From Synechococcus sp. PL34863bin_39 (GTDB taxonomy: Bacteria; Cyanobacteriota; Cyanobacteriia; PCC-6307; Cyanobiaceae): a DNA stretch of 11,116 nucleotides. This document shows, one piece after another, positions 1-5,912 of the stretch; position 1 is the first letter of the stretch; each line of letters starts with the position of its first letter. Location of the stretch: assembly GCA_011523155.1 (NCBI GenBank), contig WTHL01000227.1, forward strand, positions 1 to 11,116, in the 5' to 3' direction. The position numbers and the translations under genes are program-made. The notes beneath the pieces were generated by a model. It was given only the letters and a program-made list of their open reading frames with translations, had not been told where the DNA came from and searched no databases.

Positions 1-32
1 TAGGCGAGCACGACCTTCTTCGCACGGCCCAT
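1..32 (-). CDS. argG: argininosuccinate synthase, N-terminal fragment (partial)
   Basis: Only the first ten codons plus two bases are in the window; the rest lies beyond position 1. They read MGRAKKVVLA and the next codon starts TA (Tyr or stop). This is the start I know from cyanobacterial argininosuccinate synthases, where it leads into the nucleotide-binding YSGG loop. The enzyme joins citrulline and aspartate using ATP in arginine synthesis, in the cytoplasm. The ATG overlaps the stop of the upstream small membrane gene (TGATG on the minus strand), so the two are probably co-transcribed and translationally coupled. The call rests on ten residues plus cyanobacterial context, so it is good but not certain. 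Confidence 0.7.
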   Translation of the reverse strand, partial: MGRAKKVVLA

Positions 33-283
33 CAACGGGACTCCTGTTCACAATCCCCTGATTCTCCCTCCCCGGCGGTCCGGCTCCCAGCCAGCAGCCC
101 TGCAACCATCACGACAACGGCGACAACAGCCGGCCCGAAGACGAGCAGCGCCACAACGGGTCCATCCGGTTCGAGCGGGTCGGGACGCCTCTCGCCCCAG
201 AGCCGCAGTTGCCAGCTGATCAGCAGAGCCGGGCCCCAGAGCAAGACCAGGGTCAGAAATTTGCGGCCCAAGACGGTCTGCAT
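32..283 (-). CDS. small two-helix membrane protein of unknown function
   Basis: An 83-residue protein that I do not recognise by name. It has two hydrophobic segments, about residues 8-28 and 42-66, joined by a charged, proline-rich loop (GERRPDPLEPDG), and a hydrophilic acidic tail containing one Cys. This suggests a hairpin in the inner or thylakoid membrane. The ATG at 283 has no clear Shine-Dalgarno sequence, which is common in picocyanobacteria. Its TGA overlaps the ATG of argG by one base, so it is the leading gene of an argG transcription unit. Only a short gap separates it from the divergent DUF3134-like gene. The coupling to argG is the best support that it is real; no link to arginine metabolism can be read from its sequence. 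Confidence 0.7.
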   Translation of the reverse strand: MQTVLGRKFLTLVLLWGPALLISWQLRLWGERRPDPLEPDGPVVALLVFGPAVVAVVVMVAGLLAGSRTAGEGESGDCEQESR

Positions 284-296
284 CAGAGCAGTCCAC

Positions 297-302
297 TATG
301 AT
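297..302 (+). promoter_or_regulatory. candidate -10 element TATGAT for the DUF3134-like gene
   Basis: TATGAT matches the sigma-70 consensus at five of six positions. It would start transcription near 309 and give a leader of about 28 nt before the ATG at 337. No convincing -35 hexamer is visible 16-18 bp upstream. The element overlaps the alternative ATG at 298, which argues against using that start. Confidence 0.3.
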
Positions 303-336
303 CAATGATTGGACTAATTGGACTTTGTCCTCAGCG

Positions 337-588
337 ATGAGCAGCGCACTCGACAGCATCAACCCCGCCCTGACGCGCTATGGGCGCAAGGAGCCGGCAC
401 CGGTGCTGCCCCTGCGCGAGGAGCCTGATCTGCTGAGCTGGCTGGAAGCCAGTGGCCGCCTGGTGGAAGACGAGGAATCCTCCTCCAGCGAGGTCAGCAC
501 CGTGGAAGAGGAGGAGCTCTCGGCGCTGATGGGCGAGAAGGAGGATTACAACAAGGACGACGAACAGGAAGAGGGCTGGGAGGACTGA
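337..588 (+). CDS. DUF3134-like acidic cyanobacterial protein
   Basis: An 83-residue protein, assigned by recognition to the cyanobacterial DUF3134 family, whose function is unknown. The first part holds a family-like block (NPALTRYGRKEPAPVLPLRE, then LLSWLEASGRL). The rest is a strongly acidic, serine- and glutamate-rich tail ending GWED, probably unstructured apart from a short LSALMG helix. No membrane segment or signal peptide is visible. An in-frame ATG at 298 would add 13 residues (MINDWTNW...) that do not look like the family start and would sit on the likely -10 element, so I prefer 337. It is divergent from the argG unit and followed 86 bp later by mraY on the same strand, with a strong hairpin between them. 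Confidence 0.75.
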   Translation: MSSALDSINPALTRYGRKEPAPVLPLREEPDLLSWLEASGRLVEDEESSSSEVSTVEEEELSALMGEKEDYNKDDEQEEGWED

Positions 589-626
589 GTCCTTCCGCCT
601 GACCGGCGACTGACCCTTCCTGATGC

Positions 627-647
627 AGGGGAGCCGGCGGCTCCCCT
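627..647 (+). terminator. strong GC hairpin between the DUF3134-like gene and mraY
   Basis: Perfect 9-bp stem AGGGGAGCC / GGCTCCCCT with a 3-nt GGC loop. The bases after it (AACCTCGCGG) contain no T-run, so it is not a classical intrinsic terminator. It could act as a weak terminator, a 3'-end stabiliser or a processing site. It lies 39 nt after the DUF3134-like stop and 27 nt before the mraY start. Confidence 0.5.
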
Positions 648-674
648 AACCTCGCGGCGCCCAGAGCCAGTGCC

Positions 675-1775
675 GTGCCCGATTCCAAGCACCAGTCCCC
701 GGCACGGGACGGTCGCCTCCCGGCTGTTCTCCTGTCGAGTGCCGTGGTGGCCATGGCCTTTGCCAGTGACCGCTGGATCCCCGGCAGTCTGCTGAGTCTG
801 CCGCTGCTGATCACCACCCTGGTGTCGAGCCTGATCGCCTGGGCCGGAATCCCCTGGCTGCGCACCCTGAAGATGGGTCAGGTGATCCGGGAGGACGGAC
901 CGCAGGCCCACCTCAGCAAAGCCGGTACCCCCACCATGGGCGGACTGCTGGTGGTCCCCGTCGGTGTGATCGTGGGCGGGCTGGTGAGCGTTCAGGACGG
1001 CAACGGCGCCCGCCTGCTGGCCGTCGCCGCCGTGACGCTCGCCTTTCTCTGGGTGGGAGGCCTCGATGACTGGCGAAGTCTCACCCGCCAGACCAACAAG
1101 GGCCTCACGGCGCGGGGCAAACTGCTGCTCCAGGCCGGTGCAGCGACGGCCTTTCTCGCCGTGGCGGCCTGGCAGGGATGGATCAGCGGCAGCGTTGCCC
1201 TCCCCTTCGGCCAGGAGCTGAGCCTGGGCTGGCTGATCTGGCCCCTGGCCCTGTTCGTGTTCCTGGCCGAAAGCAATGCCACCAACCTCACGGATGGCCT
1301 GGATGGACTCGCCGCCGGCTGCGGTGCCCTGGTGTTCAGCGGCATGGCCCTGCAGCTGATGCTGCGCGGCAACAACGGTGACCCGGCATTGGCGGGGTTC
1401 TGCATGGCCATGGCGGGATGCTGGATCGGCTTCCTTGTCCACAACCGCAATCCGGCCCGGGTGTTCATGGGTGACACCGGCTCCCTGGCGATGGGCGCTG
1501 CCCTGTCCGCCGTGGCCCTGCTCAGCAACAGCCTCTGGCCCCTGCTGGTGATGGGCGGCGTGTTCCTGGCGGAATCCCTCTCCGTGATCATCCAGGTGTG
1601 GGTCTTCAAGGCCACCAAGGGACCCGACGGCGTCGGCAGGCGGGTGTTCCGGATGGCGCCGCTGCACCATCACTTCGAACTGGGTGGCCGGTCGGAACAG
1701 CAGGTGGTGCGTGGGTTCTGGCTCACGACCGCCGGCCTGGTGGGGGCGGGGCTGCTGCTGCGCCCACCAGGCTGA
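675..1775 (+). CDS. mraY: phospho-N-acetylmuramoyl-pentapeptide transferase (MraY)
   Basis: Transfers phospho-MurNAc-pentapeptide from UDP to undecaprenyl phosphate, making lipid I on the inner face of the plasma membrane. The 366-residue length fits the family. Visible motifs are GTPTMGG (84-90), the paired aspartates D131-D132 in [18 protein letters not shown] (204-215), VFMGDTGS with D267, and MAPLHHHFE (327-335). D131, D132 and D267 match the known catalytic or Mg-binding acids of MraY. Alternating hydrophobic stretches fit the ten-helix fold. The start is a GTG; the next good in-frame Met is residue 27, inside the first hydrophobic stretch, so GTG is preferred, although no Shine-Dalgarno sequence is seen. 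No mur or fts genes flank it here, so it stands outside a division/cell-wall cluster. Confidence 0.95.
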   Translation: MPDSKHQSPARDGRLPAVLLSSAVVAMAFASDRWIPGSLLSLPLLITTLVSSLIAWAGIPWLRTLKMGQVIREDGPQAHLSKAGTPTMGGLLVVPVGVIVGGLVSVQDGNGARLLAVAAVTLAFLWVGGLDDWRSLTRQTNKGLTARGKLLLQAGAATAFLAVAAWQGWISGSVALPFGQELSLGWLIWPLALFVFLAESNATNLTDGLDGLAAGCGALVFSGMALQLMLRGNNGDPALAGFCMAMAGCWIGFLVHNRNPARVFMGDTGSLAMGAALSAVALLSNSLWPLLVMGGVFLAESLSVIIQVWVFKATKGPDGVGRRVFRMAPLHHHFELGGRSEQQVVRGFWLTTAGLVGAGLLLRPPG

Positions 1776-1788
1776 AAGACACGGTTTC

Positions 1789-1832
1789 GTTACCGTTTGG
1801 TTACTTAACCGTTACGAGAGCGTGTGACTAAT
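1789..1832 (+). promoter_or_regulatory. promoter region with three GTTAC repeats at 11-bp spacing
   Basis: GTTAC occurs at 1789, 1800 and 1811, an exact 11-bp period, followed by a weak -10 (ACTAAT, 1827-1832). The second and third copies frame a small dyad, GGTTA-CT-TAACC (1799-1810). Direct repeats at one helical turn are typical of PhoB/OmpR-family response regulators. The GTTAC core resembles the HLR1 site of cyanobacterial RpaB (GTTACA repeats, usually 10-bp period), while the 11-bp period and CTTAACC (1804-1810) resemble cyanobacterial Pho boxes. The repeats cover the expected -35, as for an activator-dependent promoter of the gene at 1894. The regulator's identity is inference. Confidence 0.5.
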
Positions 1833-1893
1833 CCGATCCCGGCCCGGATCAGAGAGGATTCGTCCACCGTCAGCCACCCCTGAAGGCGCTGCC

Positions 1894-2142
1894 ATGGCTT
1901 ATTTCACCTGGAAGGAATCCGGACTGACCAGCGACTGCGCCAGCCTTGAGGCCATGGCAGCACGGTTCGAGGAAGCCGCCAGCCTGATGCGCAGGATGGC
2001 CCAGGAAGGCTTCCAGCTCGAGCGCACCAATCAGCAGCAGCGCATCACCCATCCAACGCCGGATGTCTTCGAGGCCTGGGGCTTTGTCAATGAGGAATCT
2101 CCCGAGCGCCAGCTCACCCTGATTCCCGATCTCCCCGCCTGA
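1894..2142 (+). CDS. small soluble protein of unknown function
   Basis: An 82-residue protein with the character of a conserved picocyanobacterial hypothetical; I cannot name a domain. Residues 16-44 form a likely amphipathic helix (SLEAMAARFEEAASLMRRMA). This is followed by a polar linker, ITHPTPDVFEAWGFV (51-65), and a short tail with LTLIPD. There is no signal peptide or membrane segment, so it is probably cytoplasmic. The ATG is preceded by GAAGG about 8 nt upstream. It has its own promoter region with three GTTAC repeats, suggesting response-regulator control. Its TGA abuts the stop of the opposite-strand gene with no gap, so there is no room for a terminator between them. GC-rich third positions match its neighbours, supporting a real gene. 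Confidence 0.75.
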   Translation: MAYFTWKESGLTSDCASLEAMAARFEEAASLMRRMAQEGFQLERTNQQQRITHPTPDVFEAWGFVNEESPERQLTLIPDLPA

Positions 2143-2304
2143 TCACTGCCGCTTCACCGCCCCCAGGATCCAGACCACCACAAAAGCCAGCGACGAGACA
2201 CCGAGATAGATCAGCACCCACTTCTGGATGGTGGCGATCTCCCAGCCGAACAGCAGACCGTTGGCAGCGTCACCGGCCGTGGAGAAAGCGAGGAGCGAGG
2301 CCAT
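2143..2304 (-). CDS. 53-residue single-helix membrane protein, unknown function
   Basis: Begins MASLLAFSTAGDAANGLLFG, then has one clear membrane helix at about residues 29-50 (from WVLIYLGVSS to WILGAV) and ends with the short basic tail KRQ. Size and shape resemble small thylakoid or plasma-membrane subunits, but I do not recognise it as a known photosystem or NDH subunit. The frame stays open to 2367, with an ATG at 2352 that overlaps the purT start. The extra residues (MDGEGSAWCDLRASPA) look like non-coding sequence, so I choose the ATG at 2304. That leaves 46 bp to the divergent purT start. No Shine-Dalgarno sequence is seen. Its stop abuts that of the gene at 1894-2142. Confidence 0.65.
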   Translation of the reverse strand: MASLLAFSTAGDAANGLLFGWEIATIQKWVLIYLGVSSLAFVVVWILGAVKRQ

Positions 2305-2350
2305 GGCCGGCGAAGCGCGAAGATCGCACCATGCTGACCCCTCGCCGTCC

Positions 2351-3517
2351 ATGACCGTGTTCCCCAAGACCGTGATGCTGCTCGGCAGCGGCGAACTGGG
2401 TAAGGAGGTGGTGATCGCCGCCCAGAGACTGGGCTGCCGGGTGATCGCCTGCGACCGCTACGCCGATGCGCCCGCCATGCAGGTCGCCGATCTGGCTGAG
2501 GTTTTCGCCATGACCGATGCCGACACCCTGCAGGCCGTGGTGCGCCGCCACCAGCCCGATGTGGTCATCCCCGAAATCGAAGCCCTGGCCGTGGATGCCC
2601 TCCAGGCCCTCGAGGATGACGGAATCCAGGTAATCCCCACCGCCAGGGCGACGGCGGTGACGATGAACCGTGATCGCATCCGCGATCTGGCCGCCGATGC
2701 GCTGAACCTGCGCACCGCCCGCTTCGCCTATGCCACGAACCTGGCGGAACTCAGGGCCGCCGCCGACCCCCTCGGCTGGCCGGTGGTGGTGAAGCCGGTG
2801 ATGAGCTCCTCCGGCAAGGGCCAGAGCGTGGTCCACAGCGCCGACGGGCTCGAGCAGGCCTGGCAGACCGCCGTGTCCGGTGCCCGCGGCAGCGGCGAGC
2901 GCGTGATCGTGGAGGAGTTCCTGAACTTCAACCTGGAGATCACCCTGCTCACGATCCGCCAGGCGAACGGGACCACCCTGTTCTGTCCACCGATCGGCCA
3001 TGAACAGAGTGGTGGTGACTACCAGTGCAGCTGGCAGCCTGCAGCCCTGAGCGCCGGACAGCTCGAGCAGGCCCAGGCGATGGCGCGCACCGTGACCGAC
3101 AACCTGGGTGGCGTCGGCCTGTTCGGCGTGGAGTTCTTCATCTGTGGCGATGAGGTGGTGTTTTCAGAGCTCTCTCCCCGGCCCCACGACACAGGCCTGG
3201 TCACCCTGGCCAGCCAGAACCTCAGCGAATTCGAACTGCACCTGCGGGCTGTGCTCGGTCTGCCGATTCCCGCCATTGCGTGTGAACATCCCGGTGCCAG
3301 CCGGGTGGTTCTCGCCGACCGGCAGCTGGACGCCGTGGCCTTCCAGGGGGTGAGCGATGCCCTGGCCGAACCCGGCAGTCAGGTGCTTCTCTTCGGCAAG
3401 CCCAACGCCCGACCGGGGCGACGCATGGGCGTGGCCCTCGCCCGGGGCAGCGATGTCAGCGACGCACGGGCCCGGGCCGATCGCGCCGCGGCCTGCATTC
3501 AGGTGCTGCCGGGATGA
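2351..3517 (+). CDS. purT: formate-dependent phosphoribosylglycinamide formyltransferase (PurT)
   Basis: ATP-grasp enzyme that makes formyl-GAR from GAR, formate and ATP, the folate-independent route for the third step of purine synthesis. The 388-residue length is close to E. coli PurT (392). The N-terminal GAR-binding domain has LLGSGELGKEV (10-20) and PEIEALA (74-80). The ATP-grasp part has PVVVKPVMSSSGKGQSVV (144-161), VIVEEF (185-190) and SELSPRPHDTG (272-282). By alignment with E. coli PurT from memory, E261 and E273 fit the Mg ligands and E15, E75, D280, K350, R357 and R358 fit the GAR contacts, so all key residues seem present. The frame is open back to 2228, but MTVFPKTVMLLGSGELG is the family start. 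It is divergent from a small membrane gene, and its stop lies 5 bp from the convergent sps stop. Confidence 0.95.
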   Translation: MTVFPKTVMLLGSGELGKEVVIAAQRLGCRVIACDRYADAPAMQVADLAEVFAMTDADTLQAVVRRHQPDVVIPEIEALAVDALQALEDDGIQVIPTARATAVTMNRDRIRDLAADALNLRTARFAYATNLAELRAAADPLGWPVVVKPVMSSSGKGQSVVHSADGLEQAWQTAVSGARGSGERVIVEEFLNFNLEITLLTIRQANGTTLFCPPIGHEQSGGDYQCSWQPAALSAGQLEQAQAMARTVTDNLGGVGLFGVEFFICGDEVVFSELSPRPHDTGLVTLASQNLSEFELHLRAVLGLPIPAIACEHPGASRVVLADRQLDAVAFQGVSDALAEPGSQVLLFGKPNARPGRRMGVALARGSDVSDARARADRAAACIQVLPG

Positions 3518-3522
3518 GCCCT

Positions 3523-5670
3523 TCAGCGTCGGGTGGGGAAGCGGTAGTGCTGGAGTCCCTCCAGCACACCTGAAATCGACTGACGGCTGGCAAAGAACAC
3601 CCGCGACTGATGCCGGAAGCCATCGAGGCTCGGATCATGCTCAGCCAGCACCACCGCAGCCGGGCGACCGGACACCAGTTCGGCATCGCCCTGTTCACTG
3701 GCCACCACCAGGATCCGCTCCAGGGGAAGCTGCCAGCGCAGGGAGAGATACCGGATGGCCTCGCTGCGTGACGCCCGCATCGGCACAACGTCAAGAAACC
3801 AGTGGCAGCGCAGCGAGGGTTTGGCCGCCTGATGCCGCTGCCGCAGGCGTTGACGCACCAGCGGCAGGATCGCGTCATCCGGCTCGCGCACCAGATAGCT
3901 GACCTTGTAGGGCGCCTGATGCACCGGGTCCTGAAGGGTCAGATGGGCCTCCAGATCCTGCAGCGCCTCCACCACCTGCTCACGGGCCCAGTCGACCCCG
4001 ATCCGACGTGACCAGCCGGGGTCAGGCGTATCGCTGGCGCTGTAGGTGATCTCGGTGCCGGCACGGGTGATCCAGACCGCCGGTTCGGGCAGGTGCAGAT
4101 CGGCAAAGCGATGCCGTGCCGCCTTGAGGGAACGGCCGGTGAGAATCCCGAGCGGACTGGGACGCCCGGCACGCATCTGCCCCTGAAGCTGCTCCCGCAA
4201 CGCCACCAGATCCTCACCGCCCGGCCGGTCGAGACTCTGATCGAGATCCAGCAGCAGCAGGTGATCCGCCAGGGGACTGGCACTGCCGGCAGCCGCCGCT
4301 GGCTCCAGGGCCGAGGAGGCGATCAGGCTGCGCTGCGCCAGCCGGCGCTGCATCAGGGCGAGATAGGAGCAGATGTGGGCGTCCCAGCTGAAATGTCGAC
4401 TGACGGCTTCGATTCCGTTATCACGCCAGCGCTGCCAGCGGGCCTGATCAGCACCGGCCTGTTCCAGGCCGTCCTGCACCGCCTCGAGATCGGTGACATC
4501 CACCAGCAGGCCGTTGTCACAGCGGGAGAGGATGTCCCGGGGGCCCCCATCGTCCGTCGCCACCATCGGCAGACCGCAGGCCGCCGCCTCCAGCAGGGTG
4601 AGACCGAAAGGCTCGGTCAGGGCAGGATTCACAAACAGACCCCGGCGCTGGGCCGCCCAGCGATAGAAGGCGGGAATCTGCTCGCGACGGTGCTGCTTCG
4701 GGTAAGCCACCTGGCCGTAGAGGTCGTAGCGGTCCACCAGATCAAACACCTGCTGAAACACCTCGCGCTGTTGCTTGTCCAGCTGCCGGGGGTCCTCGCG
4801 GCAGCCCAGCACCAGCACCAGGTTGTGCCGCTGCCGCAGCACAGCGGAACGGCCGAAGGCTTCCACCAGCGCCGGAATGTTCTTGCGCCGCACCGCCCGC
4901 GAGATGGCCAGCAGAGGCGGCAAGGCGGGATCCCGCAGGAAGGGGGCGACCATCGCCTCGATCGCACGCTGATCCTGGGCGGAACACTGCGGGTGGAACC
5001 GCCGGGAATCAACCCCCGGGGGCACCACCTGGGCCCGGTCTGCCTGGAAACGTCCGTAGCGGGAATACTGCTCATCGGCCTCCTGCCGGGTGCTGGTGAC
5101 CACCAGATCGGCATGGGCCAGCGCGAGTTCCTCGGCATCGATGCGCCGGCTGATGGAGAAGGACTGCTCGATCTGCTCATGGTCGCCGCCACCGGCGAGC
5201 AGGCGCCGCAGCTTCTCCCGCCCCAGGGAATGACCTGTGAACACAAGGGGAATCCCCAGGCGGCGGCTCACCAGTGCGCCGACATACCCGGCATCGGCGT
5301 AATGGGCATGGATCCAGTCGGGTCGATGCTCCGGCTCCTGCAGCCGTTCCACCAGCTGATCGGCAAGGTCATCGAGGTGGGGCCAGAGCTGCTCCTTGCG
5401 CAGGTAACGGCGGGGCCCGAAGGGAAAGCGACGAATGGTGGCTCCCGGTGCAATCGCCTCCTCCGGCCTGGCGTAATCCAAAGAGACCCGTCGGTCGTGG
5501 ATCAGGCGCGTGACCACCTCCACCCGGTCCACCTCGGGCCGGGCCGCCAGACCTTTGACCAGTTCGAGCACGTAGAGGGTCTGGCCGCCGGTGTCGGCAT
5601 CACGGCCAAGCTCGAGATCGCGGCCACGGAACAGTCCATGGAGATGGAGATGCAACAACCTGAAGCCCAC
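3523..5670 (-). CDS. sps: sucrose-phosphate synthase with C-terminal HAD (SPP-like) domain
   Basis: Makes sucrose-6-phosphate from UDP- or ADP-glucose and fructose-6-phosphate; sucrose is a compatible solute in these cyanobacteria. The 715 residues fit cyanobacterial SPS (about 720). The GT-B (GT4) part spans about 1-445: HLHLHGLFRG (7-16), DADTGGQTLYVLELV (24-38), IHAHYADAGYVG (120-131), SRAVRRKN (257-264), and LTEPFGLTLLEAAACGLP (351-368) with the donor-binding EPFGLTLLE. A linker leads to an SPP-like HAD domain (about 468-715): LLLLDLDQSL keeps D475 and D477, and LTGRS (510-514) keeps motif II. The motif III Lys is replaced in ASRSEAIRYL (R635), and motif IV reads ASEQGDAEL (657-665), not GDSGND. 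The same pattern occurs in plant SPS, so phosphatase activity is doubtful. GTG at 5670 is chosen because GGAGG sits 5 nt upstream. Confidence 0.93.
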   Translation of the reverse strand: MGFRLLHLHLHGLFRGRDLELGRDADTGGQTLYVLELVKGLAARPEVDRVEVVTRLIHDRRVSLDYARPEEAIAPGATIRRFPFGPRRYLRKEQLWPHLDDLADQLVERLQEPEHRPDWIHAHYADAGYVGALVSRRLGIPLVFTGHSLGREKLRRLLAGGGDHEQIEQSFSISRRIDAEELALAHADLVVTSTRQEADEQYSRYGRFQADRAQVVPPGVDSRRFHPQCSAQDQRAIEAMVAPFLRDPALPPLLAISRAVRRKNIPALVEAFGRSAVLRQRHNLVLVLGCREDPRQLDKQQREVFQQVFDLVDRYDLYGQVAYPKQHRREQIPAFYRWAAQRRGLFVNPALTEPFGLTLLEAAACGLPMVATDDGGPRDILSRCDNGLLVDVTDLEAVQDGLEQAGADQARWQRWRDNGIEAVSRHFSWDAHICSYLALMQRRLAQRSLIASSALEPAAAAGSASPLADHLLLLDLDQSLDRPGGEDLVALREQLQGQMRAGRPSPLGILTGRSLKAARHRFADLHLPEPAVWITRAGTEITYSASDTPDPGWSRRIGVDWAREQVVEALQDLEAHLTLQDPVHQAPYKVSYLVREPDDAILPLVRQRLRQRHQAAKPSLRCHWFLDVVPMRASRSEAIRYLSLRWQLPLERILVVASEQGDAELVSGRPAAVVLAEHDPSLDGFRHQSRVFFASRQSISGVLEGLQHYRFPTRR

Positions 5671-5675
5671 GCTCA

Positions 5676-5680
5676 CCTCC
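5676..5680 (-). promoter_or_regulatory. Shine-Dalgarno GGAGG fixing the sps start
   Basis: GGAGG on the minus strand ends 5 nt before the GTG at 5670. Another GTG at 5676 overlaps this element and so cannot use it. The frame remains open to 5808, but the residues upstream of 5670 have no SPS character. Confidence 0.6.
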
Positions 5681-5817
5681 GATGCACGACTCCCGACAGG
5701 CCCGAGGGCCTCAACAAGGGATAGGGGTGGCGACCAGCGAACAACGTGAAAAAAAGATGAGGAATCGCCCTCAACCTGCGTTCGAAAACAGAAAATCTCC
5801 CTCCCCAACAGGGATAT

Positions 5818-5856
5818 TCACAAACTGTGCCAATCAGACGGTCGTCACAGACTGTG
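5818..5856. promoter_or_regulatory. paired 12-bp dyads upstream of sps (candidate operator)
   Basis: TCACAAACTGTG (5818-5829) and TCACAGACTGTG (5845-5856) differ at one base and lie 27 bp apart. The second contains the perfect dyad CACAG-A-CTGTG; the first has one mismatch. They sit 148-186 bp upstream of the sps GTG, in the 242-bp gap after the hydrolase. On the minus strand a weak extended -10 (TGTGAATAT) overlaps the nearer dyad, with no clear -35. Two copies of a dyad suggest a site for a dimeric regulator. The spacing and orientation do not match an NtcA box (GTA-N8-TAC). Confidence 0.4.
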
Positions 5857-5912
5857 TACAAATGCAAACGCTGGGGCCTTGCACACAGCCCTGCGCCGAC
5901 GTATGGACTCGG

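Noticed and set aside
546..1673. Minus-strand open frame (375 codons) opposite mraY
   Set aside because: Composition is Gly/His/Gln-rich with no recognisable motif, and it is an antisense shadow of mraY.
2228..2350. Upstream extension of purT by 41 codons
   Set aside because: The extra residues are not PurT-like and overlap the opposite-strand membrane gene. The family start MTVFPKTVMLLGSG is at 2351.
4093..5724. Long plus-strand open frame (543 codons) opposite sps
   Set aside because: Its translation is low-complexity and rich in Gln, His and Gly, typical of the reverse strand of a GC-rich gene. The opposite frame is an unambiguous sucrose-phosphate synthase.
5671..5808. Upstream extension of sps by 46 codons
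   Set aside because: It has no similarity to SPS N-termini; GTG 5670 has a well-spaced GGAGG and gives the usual length.
5842..5861. Possible NtcA box near sps
   Set aside because: GTCACAGACTGTGTAC lacks the GTA-N8-TAC arrangement: the half-site opposite TAC is not GTA at the right distance.
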